From: Bondarzewia mesenterica
Lineage: Eukaryota > Basidiomycota > Agaricomycetes > Russulales > Bondarzewiaceae
Direction of reading: 5' to 3'
Length of the DNA: 50,505 bases
NCBI GenBank assembly: GCA_004802705.1
Contig: SGPL01000222.1
Location: 1-50,505 of the forward strand
The notes below the pieces were generated by a model. The model worked only from the letters and a program-made list of their open reading frames with translations. It was not told the origin of the DNA and ran no database searches. Both the position numbers and the translations under genes were made by a program. The first letter of the stretch is position 1, and each line of letters opens with the position of its first letter. Positions 20,899 to 33,094 of the stretch are shown here, piece by piece.

Positions 20899-21735
20899 AT
20901 GCCCGCTGGCGACATTTTGAAGAAAAGAAAGATCGCGGTTCTCGGCTCCCGTTCAGTCGGTGCGTTTCCATGTTCGATCTCTTGCTCAGTCCGACTCACA
21001 ATCCTTTTGTTTTTCTTATGTAGGAAAATCATCGCTTGTCGTGCAGTTCATCGACAACAACTTCGTCGAATCATATTATCCGACAATCGAGAGCACCTTC
21101 ACGAAGACCATAAATTATAAAGGGGTCGAGTACGACTGTGATATCATCGACACCGCCGGCCAGGTGAGTGGAGTTTCTTGCTCCTCTATGTGCTTACCGA
21201 ACATCAACGGCTCCAGGACGAGTACTCCATCTTGAACTCCAAACACGCAATTGGCATCCATGGCTTCGTCCTTGTGTATTCCGTCACGTCAAGAAATTCT
21301 TTCGACATGATCCAAATAGTGTACGACAAGATTGTCAACTTTTGCGGCATCCAGCAGATCCCATGCGTAATCGTCGGTGCGAAGACTGATTTGCAGAAGA
21401 GGTAAGTCTCAACTCCATGCTCTCGATTCGTCGTCGCCTCCATCTCGCTCTGCATTCCCATCTCCTTTATTCATAGAATCAGTAGGCAGGTGGCCACAGC
21501 CGAAGGAGAGGATCTCGCCAAGTCTGTGCACGCGGCATGGGTTGAGACTAGCGCGAAGGACAACATCAACGTCGGTACGTGACCAACTCGCTACCATCTT
21601 CGTTTCAGTATAACGGATGCATTATCTCGTCTCGTTCCGGCAGGCAAGGTATTTGAGATGTGTCTAGGTGAAATTGAGCGAAACTCGCCACACAAGCAGG
21701 CCGAACCACAAGCCAACAAGTGTCTCATTATGTGA
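20899..21735 (+). CDS. RHEB: Rheb small GTPase
   Basis: Ras-family GTPase that activates TORC1 on endomembranes in many eukaryotes. Exon 1 is 20899-20959 and exon 2 starts at 21024. The N-terminus is MPAGDILKKRKIAVLGSRSV, with the P-loop GSRSVGKSS carrying the Rheb-typical Arg. The effector loop is SYYPTIESTFTK, switch II DTAGQDEYSILNS, then FVLVYSVTSRNSFD. The G4 motif reads GAKTDLQK, with Ala in place of the usual Asn of NKxD. G5 is VETSAKDNINVG. The C-terminus CLIM is a CaaX box for prenylation, with stop at 21733-21735. Length is about 185 residues, normal for Rheb. Four short introns were seen, one inside the P-loop. The identification is firm. Confidence 0.95.
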
Positions 21736-22356
21736 TGAACACGCCCTTATCGTTCACCAAACCCCATCGCAATCTCCTCGCTCGACGCATCCTCATCCCG
21801 CCCTTCCGCCATCTAACCTAAGCCCTTACTGGATCTTCTTTTAGTGAAATTTCTCTCTTCTTTTTTTTTTTTGGTCGCACGGACTTGACAAGGGTTCAAC
21901 GTTCAGAATTCCTCCTTCACCATAGAACAGCTCTTCTTTCCTCGTTTCAGATGCTCATCCTTGTGTACAAGTTGTAACCTCGTCGCACCTATCCTCTACC
22001 ATCTCGCAGCGAGTATGTCCGCTGTAGTACGCCCTCCGTGGTGGTTACTAATGCCATCTTGTATATGCTTCTTCGGACTTCGCGTGTGAGGATTCGACAA
22101 CGAGGCGGCGTTCAACCAAGGGTCTAGAAGGCCCGAACGGCATCGGGCAGTGTGACGATAACTCACGCGTCGAAAACGTGGAGCAGGCAAGCTGATAGCA
22201 TCGAAGTTTCATCACCGAATCATCAACGGGCGTTTGCTTGGATTCCCTTCCTGTCAAGGCGCTGTCCATCTGTATCTAACCGCTTTCACATGAGATATCA
22301 TTCAACCGTATCGTACACGTTGCTCCTTCTTATCCCCTTCCAGAGTCCAAACACCC
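21736..22356. other. Convergent intergenic 3' flanks
   Basis: Spacer between RHEB (+) and the beta-mannosidase (-). It has a T14-like run at 21858-21872, probably in the RHEB 3' UTR. No gene seen. Confidence 0.5.
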
Positions 22357-25300
22357 TCACGCGGTACCATCTCCGAGGAACCTGGCTTTGACCTTCCTGC
22401 CATTGAGACCCTGAGCTTCAACCGTCTGATCGTCGCCGGGAACAAGGTCGATAGCCTGGTCGCTCCACTTGACATCCTCTCCCTCGACATCCAGTACAAT
22501 TCCCTTGATCGGCCTCTTGGTAGACAGCTTCACGGACTCGCCATGCACATGAATCTTAAAGCCTAAATCCTTGACAGCTGGGAAATGGATGTACTTGAAA
22601 GGCTCAAGCCTGGATTGCATCCATTTCAAAAAAAAAAAACCGTCAGTAGACGAATTTTGGGATTTTGGGAAGAGATATGGATGATGGGCGCGGAGGGCGT
22701 GTTACTGACCAGTTAGAAACCCGGCCTAGGACCGTCCCGTCATGGTCCAACAGCCTCGCGCTGACGATAATCGTCTTGGGGATTTCGCTATCTTTCGTCC
22801 GCGGCGGTTGTCCAGGCACAAGGCCATCCCATAGTTGGGTGCTCGCGTTGGCCGCGAGCGTCACATTACGATCGAAATGATCCTGCCACCTTGGGTCGTC
22901 GAGATCGAACGAGGTGACGTCCAACTTGACCTTTTTTTTCCTTGAGCGTGCTGTTCGTGCCCCAAATTTCGAGCACGGAGGTGATGGTGAAGGACGCCGC
23001 CGATAAGTCATTGTCATACACTTTATTGTCCTTCCGAGTCATGCCGACGGTGTAAGGGCGAAGCTCTCTGGCGATGGCATAGTACGCTGGTTTCGGGCGA
23101 CGGAAGTAATCGACGATCGACCATGAAGTTACCGGCCAGCAATCGTTGAACTGGCATAGTGAGCATGAGCCACACCCGGGCGGAACAAAAGAATAAATTT
23201 TGCAAAGCATTTACCTGCCATACGAGCGCGCCGGAGGTATATTGTTTCCCTGGACCGCCCCAATTCCTTCGCCAGAGGCGATAAGCAGTGGCGAGAGCCT
23301 CGGATTGCATGATTTGTGTATAATACACATAACTTCGCGCCTCGTCTTCAGTCGGAGATAGAAGTCGACTGCTATGGAACTCACCTCTCCATGTCTAACA
23401 CATGCTTGAAATTCTCCATCACATACATCGCGAGACGACGTTCGAAACCATCCGCCTTATTGTGGTTGACGGTAGTCCTGCCGCCGCAAGCAATGAACGT
23501 CCAGTTCAACGACGGAGCCAAGATCTAACACACCTGGATTGCGGGAACCGCTCAGATGTGTTCCCGCCAAGCCAATGATCGACGGTACGAATGTTAGGGT
23601 AAGCCTGCCTGTCGATCGCGGAACGTCAGCATCAAGAACTCAGCAAATCGCAGCAAAATGCCTCACATGCCAAACTCGGATACAAAGCGGCCATATAAGT
23701 TGTCCCAGTTATGCCACGGCTCCTGAGACCCATGCCATACGTTCCATTGATGTAAATCACCATGATGCTGACTCGTCGTCGTCTGTCGCTGTCCACTGTA
23801 CGGCGAACCGCGGTGGTAATGTATATCGCAATTACTCTGAACCAACCAAGGTAAGACAGTCTCATAGATATGGCGAGCGGGGAAGTTGGTCTGGAGAAAG
23901 TCAGTAGGGGGCTCGTCCTGGCTGTAGTCCAGATCAAGACCGAACTGCTCCGCGATCTGGTAATCTGAGGATGGCCGATTAGCCAGATAACAATTTATTC
24001 GAGGAGCGCCGAACCTTCGTTGTTGCCCGCTGTTTGTAAGAAGAACCTGTGAGTGACAACTAGCTCACGGGAGAAACTATCCTACCAAGGATAACGATGG
24101 ACGGGTGGTGTCTCAACCTCTTGATATTTTGCTCCGCCTCAACGCTGAAGTTGTCTAAGAAAGAACTGTACGCAGGATACTGTTGGAACACTTCATTTAG
24201 CCACTACACTGATAATGTGACGCAGTGGACCGACCTGTCCGCACGCGAAGGGAAAATCTTGCCAAACGAGTATACCCAACTCTTTCCGAACACGCGTTAG
24301 AAACTAGAGGAGCTAACAAAGGCACTACTCACCATCACAAATTTCATAGAAATCATCGGCCTCGTATATTCCTCCGCCCCACACACGGACCATATTTTGA
24401 TTACCGTCAACGAGCAACTTGAGCCACTCGTGGTACAGCTCACGCGTCATCCTGTAAGCATCGCGATTTCAGGGGCCAGAATGGCACAAAGATGTCAACC
24501 ACAAACTTGGTCAAGAAGGAATCCGCAGGAATCCAGTTTGAACCTTATATCAAATTGGGGTTGAGTTTCGACTCGAGACATTGACATACCACTTACCACC
24601 GCAGAAAATCCTGACGTTGTTGATCTCGAATATAAAAGAGAGGCCCTTCCCATCATCGAGGTCTTCTTCAATCACACGGGCGCGACGGAAGCCAATCTTC
24701 TCCGTTTTCTTTTCAAGGACCTTGTCTTCCTATACGTAGAGGGGTAAAATCTGTGGAAATCAAGCTATACATAGGAGAAATCGCCACCAACCTTCTCGAC
24801 GACAACCTCAACCTCATAAATAGGCTGCTTGCCATAGCCAACAGGGAACCACAACTCCACTTCTCCTTTTTTGAAATGGAACTTGACCTGACATTTGCCA
24901 TCATCGAATTTGATGCCTTTCTTTTTGTCGACCTCTGAGCCTGACAAGGTTTTGAGGCTAACCGTTGCGGTGCTATCAGATTGGGAGGACAGGGTGATGT
25001 CGACGGTCAGATCCACTTCCTTGAGGTCAGGGCTGACGGTGGATGAGATACGCAAGTCGGTGATACGGGCCTCATAAGCGTGTATGAAAATGGGACGCCA
25101 AGGCCCGGCAGTCATCAGCGTGGGACCTGTACAAGATGTGAGAAGCTAGTATCGTGGGCATCGTAGAAAGTACGAACCCCAATCCCAGCCGTAGCTGAAT
25201 GAATAGATGAAGGCGCGTTAGTATGCCAGTATGGCACGGACGGATAGACGTACTTATACTGCGCCTTGCGCACGTGTAGACGGCTGGAATCACCGTTCCA

Positions 25301-26096
25301 GAGGTTGAACTTTCCATGCTTTTTCTCAAGTTCTCTACCCTATCTCAGGACTTGCCTGTAAGTCCGCTCTAACAAGACAATGAGGTAAGCTGACCTTAAT
25401 GAAGGCACTTGCGAATGTGATCTGAAGTTCTTGTTGGTTATCATCGCCAAGCTTGAGGTATTTTTTAACCTGGGTTCTGTAAGAAACGAACTGGTTTTCG
25501 GCCCTATCCCATAATCAGAATCAGTTCGTAGGGTACATAATGCATCGAGGACTGACTTGAGGATCTCGTGATTGTTCTGGTCACCCGGAGGTTCAGGGTG
25601 AATTCAAAGAACCAATGAGAGGAAGGCTCACGAGTTTGACAGTGGCAAAGGTATCCAGACCATCGAATACGAGATCGAGGTTGGTAGTCGAGAGGAGTTC
25701 CTTGGGTACAGAGAACGTGGTCTTGAACGTCCAATCGGCCTCACCGATCCCTGTCGACACGGTAGCATGTCAACAAAAAAAAAAGCCAACAATATCAGAA
25801 ATTGCTCACATTGAACATCCCATTCATTGAGTCCGATAAACTGCGATTTTCATGTCGGTCCATCAGGTTAACCGAGGATCAGGAAGGAAAAAGGGACATA
25901 CTGGGTCCGGAATTTTACCATGTTTCAACAGCTCTGTATGGACGCATGTAGGAACCTCTGATACAGGCAACCACTCTTCACTGGCAGTGAAGAGTGGTTT
26001 CTTAGTGGGTCCACTGGGATAAGTACTCTTGCCACCTCCGACTTGGGCCATTGACCAGCCCACTGAGACTTTGAAGAGCCAAGGAACGTCCGTCAT
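22357..26096 (-). CDS. Beta-mannosidase, glycoside hydrolase family 2 (one homopolymer frameshift)
   Basis: Cleaves terminal beta-linked mannose from mannan and N-glycan oligosaccharides. The start at 26096 gives [20 protein letters not shown], and [20 protein letters not shown] begins the GH2 sugar-binding domain. Exons follow family order: [85 protein letters not shown] and [20 protein letters not shown]. The acid/base Glu is in SGNNE (near 24010-24025) and the nucleophile in FVSEFGM (near 23670-23685). The C-terminal part has [20 protein letters not shown] and ends RFLGDGTA. No signal peptide is evident, so it may be intracellular. At 22932-22939 a run of eight A (minus strand) breaks the frame between TNSTLKEKK and [15 protein letters not shown]; seven would restore it. 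At least a dozen introns. Confidence 0.92.
25969..25999. repeat. Perfect 14-bp inverted repeat inside beta-mannosidase exon 1
   Basis: Arms AACCACTCTTCACT (25969-25982) and AGTGAAGAGTGGTT (25986-25999) are separated by GGC. They lie in the coding exon that encodes [10 protein letters not shown], where the family has EWLPV, so the sequence is both coding and hairpin-forming. Confidence 0.8.
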
Positions 26097-26616
26097 CGTT
26101 CATGGGATGGTGTATAACGATGCTGATAACAATCGTGGGGAAGAGACAGAGATGATACGGTCGTATCGTGCGTTAAAATAAACATATCTGTGCATGCAAA
26201 TCAATGTGAAAGCGCGTCCTAAAACAAAAAAGAGGAGAGTCAGCTGAACCAAGGAAGAGCTGGACCGCAATCGATGTTAATCGATGTTGCTCCGTACCCC
26301 GCAATCTAATCTTATCGGCGTCAGAGCTTCATTTCACAAGTTTTCACACCTTTGTTTCCCGGGGGCAAAGTAATAGCCAACCGTCAAACGTTTCAACCTT
26401 CGTGGTGCCTCAGGATCCTCCTAACCAACCTGGCGTCCATAACCCTCCATAACTCCATAAATGTCCACAGCTCATATTATCACAATCGTCGGGAGACGGG
26501 AATCTACACAAATCTAAGATACTACTTTTAAAACTCATCATAGTTAAAAACATATTGGAAAGCGGATGACACTTTTACAACTTCTATGTAGACTTTGGGA
26601 GAAAAAAACGTAACGA
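26097..26616. other. Intergenic: beta-mannosidase promoter and Argonaute 3' flank
   Basis: Both flanking genes are on the minus strand. A direct duplication of ATCGATGTT occurs at about 26270-26287 (TCGATGTTAATCGATGTT). No gene or clear TATA box seen. Confidence 0.45.
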
Positions 26617-29600
26617 TCAGCAGAAATACATGAGCTTCTGCTGGAGCCGGTTCAGAGGACGAAAGGCCGTCCTGAACTTCTCCAGAACGACCCTGGCTTC
26701 CTCCTCCTTGTTTGCTGCCGACCTGTCCTGCATGCCCTCATCGATCGAGATATCGAGATGCTCGTCGGGATCGTAGTGGTGCCTCGCCCGCGAACACACG
26801 ATATCAGCATCTGCAGAGAGTAAGCGCGATGTCAGACGGCGGATCAGATGAGGAGATACACGATACTCACAGTAGACCGGCGCCGGAATAGAGACGGAAC
26901 GCGTTGAGCGCGCATATACATGGCAGAGGGCGAACGAGAGGGATTGAATCCCATCAGGCCTGTAAGAAGTAACAACGAAATCCTATGAACAATCGAATCT
27001 GAAGGCAAGATAAAATCACGACGTACGTGAAACCGTTCTCGTCGTACAGCACGTTGTAGTGCGATGGGCGACTAGTCCCAAGAAGACCGCCATGACTCTG
27101 GAGGTAGAAGTCAAATTCGATCGGGTTGACGATGTCGGAATCGATTACTGTCCCGGCTGGGCAATTCCCGCTGCGGTCGCCCTCTCCAGGCTTGGGGAAA
27201 AAGCGGACGTGGTGCCGTTTGCCGACAACGATCATGGTAATCTTGGGGTTGATTTTGAGTTCCTTGCAGGCATCTGCAATGCGACCGAGTCAGGACAAGC
27301 AAGAACGTAGAGAAAGTTAGTTCGGCGCGTACTTTGGATAAGAGGAAGTTCTGGTGAAGGGCGATTATCAATATCTGACAATATGCAATTAAGCAGAAGA
27401 CGCATACCTTGAGTCAGGACGTGCTTGAACTGTCCCTCAGACACACCATCTGGATGTCGGTCAATAGCATGCCAGGCAAAAATTTAGCCAACCAGCGTAC
27501 CTCGGTAGAAGATGATCCGCTTCGGGGCGGGATTAGCTTTCTTCTCGGTTTGTGACCGGTAGCCCATGTACATTTCAAGCGCATGCTGGAAAACAGCGCG
27601 ATCAAGATGCATTCAGCAAGAACTGACTGAAGAAAAAACATACTTTCGACATGGATTGGAGGTGTTCGATGATCTCGTTTCTTGAAGTCTGCACATTCGT
27701 CGTTGCGACGTACTTGGCAGTATCACTGTCCACGTTCGCCACCAAAGCAGTGAACGAGGGGCGGTTTATCGTGCCCGGTGCAGGATGAACAACATCCGCG
27801 CCTGTAACCCCGACTATTGAGTCAAGCCATAATATGGATCAGTATGGGCACATACCCATCACAATTGTTGGGTTGTGGGGGTCGGTGAGGATTGAAACAG
27901 ATCGAGGATCCGGGATAGTGTTGATACCGCCAAGCTTGACATTCATTCTGCAATTGTAATGAGCAACTTCAAGTTCGACAGAGGTCAAAGAACCTACTTG
28001 AGGGTCACATTAGCATAATACTGGGGCTTCGCCCTGAAGCACTTCATGGATTTCATGCATTGTGTTACCACGCCCAACTGAAAGCGGTGTAAGTGATATT
28101 TGGTGCAGAAAATCAGCTGCACTACATACTTTGATGTCACCAAAGCTGAAAAGAGAGCTCGTCAGTCAATGATTTGAAGGGTTTCAGGTGGCAACCAGAC
28201 GCACTGTTTGACGGCATAGTACACATCATTAGCGCCCTCAGGAAGGACAACGACTATTAGCGTGGGGGGTGCGCGCGTCATGTCATAGCACTCCTTGCCC
28301 ATCACACGCAATTGCTAGATGAAAGGACATTGATGAGCAAAAATCAAAGTAACACACAAAAATAATTTCTGACACTGTCAACGGAAGCCTGCGCGTTATG
28401 CCAACGGACGATCGCGGGAGGGTTCTTGACCACAATGCCTAAGATAGGATTATGAGCTAGGTTTTTCACAATATGGCCAAGCCTTCATACATACCGACGG
28501 TCTTGCAGGCCGCCGTAAGGCCGTTGATCATATCTTGGGCCGCTGCATCGCCAAAGCGGTTTTTCCGCTCAAACACGGACACACACCATTGTTCAATGGT
28601 GCCGCCAGGCTTGTAAACCTGCTTATCGATCCTGAAGGCATTTTGTTATTGTACTGAAAAGCTGTTACATTTGTGAACTTACATGTTCCAAGCACCGTCT
28701 TTAGGCACCTGTACGAAACGACTGTGAGAAAGGCCATACTATGAATCTGACGAGATGCCATACGATCGTGGTCTGCCTGCTCTTGGCTCCGTATTTAAGA
28801 GTTGGAGGTTGAAGCACACGCGCTTTGACCTTGAGAATATCCTGGCTGACTTTCATACCAAAGTGGTTGGTGTACTCAGATTGCCCGTAGGCAAGGACCT
28901 AGATATTGCGTTGAAATCAGTATGCAAAATTTGTAAGAGGGGCAGAAGGAATTCACTTTGAGGCCATTTCGGATGCTTTGCAAACGATCTGCTGGCTGCT
29001 TGGTCGAGAAGGACAAGATCTCACTCGTCTTTTCCGATGGCAGCTGTTGGCGGATGATCTGACCAGGTGGAACCTCGCATACCTCCAGGGGGAGATACAA
29101 GCCGCTGTTGAACTATGGAACCAAGAAATTCATGTCGGGATATGTAGGAAGGAAATTTGAGAAACCAACAAACCTCAGCGCAAATGACGCTCGGCCACCG
29201 CAAAGGACGATTGACTGTCTTGGCGAAGTAGTCAGCCACCGATTGCGTGTTGCCGTCTGCTATCTGAAACGTCAATTCATTTGCGCCCAACTTGGTCAAC
29301 TTTCTGAGGACGCGAGGGCTGAAGGCTTTCCCCTCTGATTTACTGTACGTTGTCCTGATCTTGACGCCTGTGAAGAAACGCTGAAGACGAATGCGCTCGC
29401 GCGGATCCATCTTAGAATTGAGGACGCCCGGCTCGTCCCGCCGACGCAAGAATTCCATCGCGAGACCAAGAAGGTTACCAGATTTGTACATGGCTCCTGT
29501 CGAGATATCGACATTGATGAGCATCCGGCCCACCGCGGGACGGACGGACTGGAAATAGCCTCGCCACAAGACGATTCCTAAACCGATGTCCAACGTCTCC

Positions 29601-30500
29601 TGTGAAGTGAAGAATGACCTGACATTGAAGGGGTAGTGAAGGTTTGGTTCCATGCGGACGACGACGTTCAATGCCTAGAAAACAGGATGATCTGAGAAAA
29701 AACTGTATCAAGCTAGAGTGAAACAAGACCGACAGTGATAGCAGTCAGCACTGTGTTATCGTGGGATTGTTTTCCCACAAGGAAACGAGCCAATACTCTG
29801 AAAAGTCATTAGGCGCGAATTTCGTGTCACTCAACGGAGACGGAACGTACTCGGGGTTGATTTCAGCGACGTGAGTGAGGCGAATCTTGTACACCTTGGG
29901 GGAACGCTTGCCTTCTTGGACAGCTTGAGATTGGTCCGCGAGTGTCACGTCGAACTGGATAACAGTTCAGGGATGAAAAACGACGGATGATGCTCTGCAT
30001 ACCTCCGCTGAATCCCCGAAATTCAGTTTACGTGCGGTGAAGAAGTTCTTACGACCGTCGTAAACTCCACGAGGGGTGAACAACTGGGGGTGGATCTCGG
30101 TCTGCAGTCTCCTGATTAGCTCGAAGTTGAGGGCAGCCGGGAGTTTTTGCTCGTCCTTCGAGATTACTGTGGCTAACGGTCAGTCTCACAACGATAACTG
30201 TGTGTTTGAAGATACTCACCAACTAAATCGCGTCAATACGAACGCGGACACAGTAAGACTACAGTACGATGTTTCATAGGAAAAGATAAACGAACCGTCA
30301 TAGTGATGGATCACTTCCTCAGGAATGGACACAGCAAAGTGGTTAGTGAAGACTTCGATGTGTCTACCGGAATTTCCGAAATTGGGGCGCTTCACGCCAA
30401 CGGACTCTACATGAGCAGCAACAGCAGGAGCTCTGGTGGCAGGGCCGCCGCCGGGGCGACCGCCGCGCGCGCCATAACCAAGTGCAGGACGGGGAGGCAT
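26617..30500 (-). CDS. AGO: Argonaute protein with intact slicer tetrad
   Basis: Core RNA-interference effector that binds small RNAs and cleaves matching transcripts. The chosen start is ATG at 30500 ([20 protein letters not shown]). An in-frame ATG at 30527 adds nine residues. The N-domain begins [20 protein letters not shown]. ArgoN/L1 exons include [20 protein letters not shown] and [20 protein letters not shown]. The PAZ region is near 28.9-29.4 kb and is followed by [24 protein letters not shown] carries all four catalytic residues: Asp in [13 protein letters not shown], Glu in [11 protein letters not shown], Asp in IIFYRDGVSEGQ and His in [15 protein letters not shown]. The C-terminus QKLMYFC is the usual Argonaute end. 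Fifteen or more short introns. The Gly/Arg/Pro-rich N-terminus is short. Length, about 900-950 residues, is normal. Confidence 0.95.
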
Positions 30501-30527
30501 GTTGGTATATGATTGTCGATGGGACAC

Positions 30528-31275
30528 GTATGGAATTTTTCAAGAATCCGTGAGTAGAGAAGCAAGATGAGGGTCTGAGGAGCACAAAAGCCTGCGTCTT
30601 TATAGGATACGCGGTACTTTGGAAGCCACACGTGCCACACTGACTTCGCGGATCATATAGTACTCTTTTGTCCCTCCTTGTCTCCCTTTCTCAAAGGTTG
30701 CGACCTGACTGTCGATTCCTGTGGCGTGCTTGGCCCTCTCAATGCTTTGAGCCTCAAAAGTCGCGTCCGCCACACCGCGCTTACCGGCTGTATTTCTCGC
30801 GGCTTGATTAGGAGAAATGAAGAGGTCACGGCTTTGGTATCTGAACAAGGGCAATGATGATATTAAGCCTGGATCTCTAAAAGCTGCAAATGCAGAAATG
30901 CTTACGATGACTTGAAGCTGAAAAGCAGGACCCGTCCACCTATTTTAAGGTGAGCTTTAGACATAGGCTAAGGCCTTGCAAGAATATCCGGTGTGGCGGA
31001 GTCAGTGACAGTGAGTGAAAGCTTTGTGTATCGTCAATGTGTAGCTTTCGGACGAGGGTAGCACCTGTCACGTGGCAAATGACTCTCCGAAAGAGATTAG
31101 ATCGATCAGATCTAGCAAGGTCTCAGTCCGGAAAAAAAAAGACATGGCCAGAAACACAGCTGGAGTCCTGGACCCAAGGGGATCCTGTCCAAAATGTTAC
31201 CATTCAGCAGAACTTACTCCTCTCTCTTCCTCCGAAAATCCACGATGTTCCCCAATCGGACTCACATATCCAGAA
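30528..31275. promoter_or_regulatory. Argonaute upstream region
   Basis: A gap of about 750 bp between Argonaute (-) and the doubtful plus-strand gene. It has CACGTG at 30631-30636, about 130 bp upstream of the Argonaute start. No coding sequence I can support. Confidence 0.4.
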
Positions 31276-32548
31276 ATGTCGCCGGTGAGTCTACTTATCC
31301 CTTTCACTCGAGGCAGCTCGAGGCTCCCATTGCGAAGCGACTCGCTCGAGCTGCCTGTAAGTAGGATGGTCCCGGCCTTTTTTTCATCCCCGATTCACGT
31401 CGCATCATATCAGCTGCCCTAAGAAAACGCCAGACTTGTCCAAGGTTGTCCCTTCCGTCCGTCGCGCTTTTGGTAACAAGAAGGCCAGGACGACTACAGT
31501 CCCTGGTTCCGACACTCACCCCGTGAAGATGTTCACTCAAGCCGCTAAGAGCTTAAAAGCACTCAGATTTAACCACGACCGCAGACGACGGTGTCGAAAT
31601 CCAAAAGGCACCAGTCGATATCCCAGAAAAAACCCTGTCACTGTCTCGAAGCATGCAAGCCTTGGCGCAAGAAATAGAGGCCGCGTCGCTCGCTCAAGGT
31701 TATGAGATGGAGGACGAAGGCAGCGACAGCGACATACCAGCCTTTTCCTCCACCGCTGCAGTGGGCCCCGTTGATATATTTCCTGTAGATTCGGACAGCA
31801 ATGTCACCGTCGAGCATTTGGAGCAAGACACCATTCCAACGCTCCCATGGTCGACAAGCCCATGGTAATTACTAGCGTCGAACTGGATACCGAACTGGAT
31901 ACCGAACTGGACACGCAGAAGCCTCCGTTTTCCACTTGGCAATTTCCCTTTCCTCCCCCCGTCTTTCCAGACCCATCGTTCGAAATTCTCGCTATCATAT
32001 CCTCAACGACTATTCGCCCACGGTCGGACTCCCAGACGTCAACTTCTGTACCAAAGCAGCAGTCCCGCAACTGCCTAGTCACGCTTTCGACCTCGAATCG
32101 AAAGACTGAACCGAGAGATGGTGGGGCAAAACCTCGCCCAACCATTGAAACCAGCATCTCCCAGACGAAGCCCGAAATTAAGGCCTCTAGGGGAGGTCTG
32201 ATGACCCAGACTATGAATGATGGGAGCAAGAAAATCACCTGGATTGAGACGAATCTTCCATCGAAGGAGGCCATTCTCCCTCCCTCATCAATTTCCTCGT
32301 CTGTGCTGCGTGCTTCTTCAAAAGCTTCTTCATCCGTTACCTCCTCCCTGTCGGCCCCCTCCTCCTCTTCAATTCCTCCCTCCCCGTCTGCTGCCCCAAC
32401 CTCGGTCGATCCCTCTTTGTCTCTAATGTCTTCAATGTCGTACGCTTCATTTAAAATAGCATTTTCCTCGGCTGCTTCTTCCACATCCGAATTTATGTTC
32501 CGTTCGCCGGCAACTTTACGTCCTGCGCCCACTCTCCAATATTCGTAG
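31276..32548 (+). CDS. Hypothetical low-complexity protein, frame broken at least twice (gene or decaying gene)
   Basis: Coding-like sequence moves between frames. From about 31414 it reads CPKKTPDLSKVVPSVRRAFG and PVKMFTQAAKSLKAL. Near 31565 the frame shifts to LTTTADDGVEIQKAPVDIPE and SRSMQALAQEIEAASLAQGY, then EMEDEGSDSDIPAFSS. Near 31840 it shifts again to APMVDKPMVITSVELDTELD and a Ser/Pro-rich tail ending RPAPTLQYS (stop 32548). Each piece looks like protein, and the pieces join sensibly if single bases are lost or gained. The 5' end is uncertain: ATG at 31276 is followed directly by a GT donor and a 12-bp inverted repeat. No known domain. Given the indels in neighbouring good genes this may be an intact gene, but I cannot exclude a pseudogene. 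Confidence 0.4.
31311..31356. repeat. Perfect 12-bp inverted repeat
   Basis: AGGCAGCTCGAG (31311-31322) and CTCGAGCTGCCT (31345-31356) are exact reverse complements with a 22-nt spacer. They lie between a likely donor at 31284 and another GTAAGT at 31357. Confidence 0.8.
31879..31914. repeat. Three tandem 12-bp units encoding ELDT
   Basis: GAACTGGATACC occurs twice, followed by GAACTGGACACG, encoding ELDTELDTELDT inside the hypothetical gene. The unit length is a multiple of three, so frame is kept. Confidence 0.75.
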
Positions 32549-33094
32549 TCTCCACCAGTCTCCACCTCGTTGTATCATCATAATACACTCGATACCCTTT
32601 ATCTCTATGTCTATTGCAATGCTTAGTATTCTCAATATTCGCTCCAGATCAAAATGACGTGCGAAATTCAACACGACGATAGGTGGCATTCCCACTACGC
32701 TATCGAGCTGCGAAATCCTAGGTACCATCACGTTCTTTACGAATAGTTGGCATACCTTTGGATTGTGACCGTGAACAGTTACGGAGAAGGCGGGAAGACA
32801 CTTTAATACCTCTGCCTTTGAGGAGTTCGCGAGAAGCTCATGTCGAATATCAATTTCCGAACCCAGGGTATATTTTTTTCAGACTGATCTAAAACTGCAC
32901 AGATAATTATCACAAAAGCGAGCCAAGAAAGTGTGCACGCAGAAAGTAGAAACTTTGAGTTGTCGAAAGCGACTGCTCGAGTACACATGCAGACCATCAA
33001 AAGACAGAGACAGGGGACGGACAAATGTCAGGACAGAAAAAATGATACAAAAGTCGGTGTAGAAAAGGAATGATATGAAGCTGCGGCATACAGG
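32549..33094. other. Convergent intergenic 3' flanks
   Basis: No conserved reading frame or repeat between the hypothetical gene and the TPR-CHAT gene. Confidence 0.45.

Noticed and set aside
31804..32565. Long open frame on the minus strand (253 codons, rich in Glu/Asp)
   Set aside because: It is the antisense of the Ser/Pro-rich plus-strand frame; Ser-rich codons read backwards give acidic runs. The plus-strand reading has better continuity with the upstream blocks.
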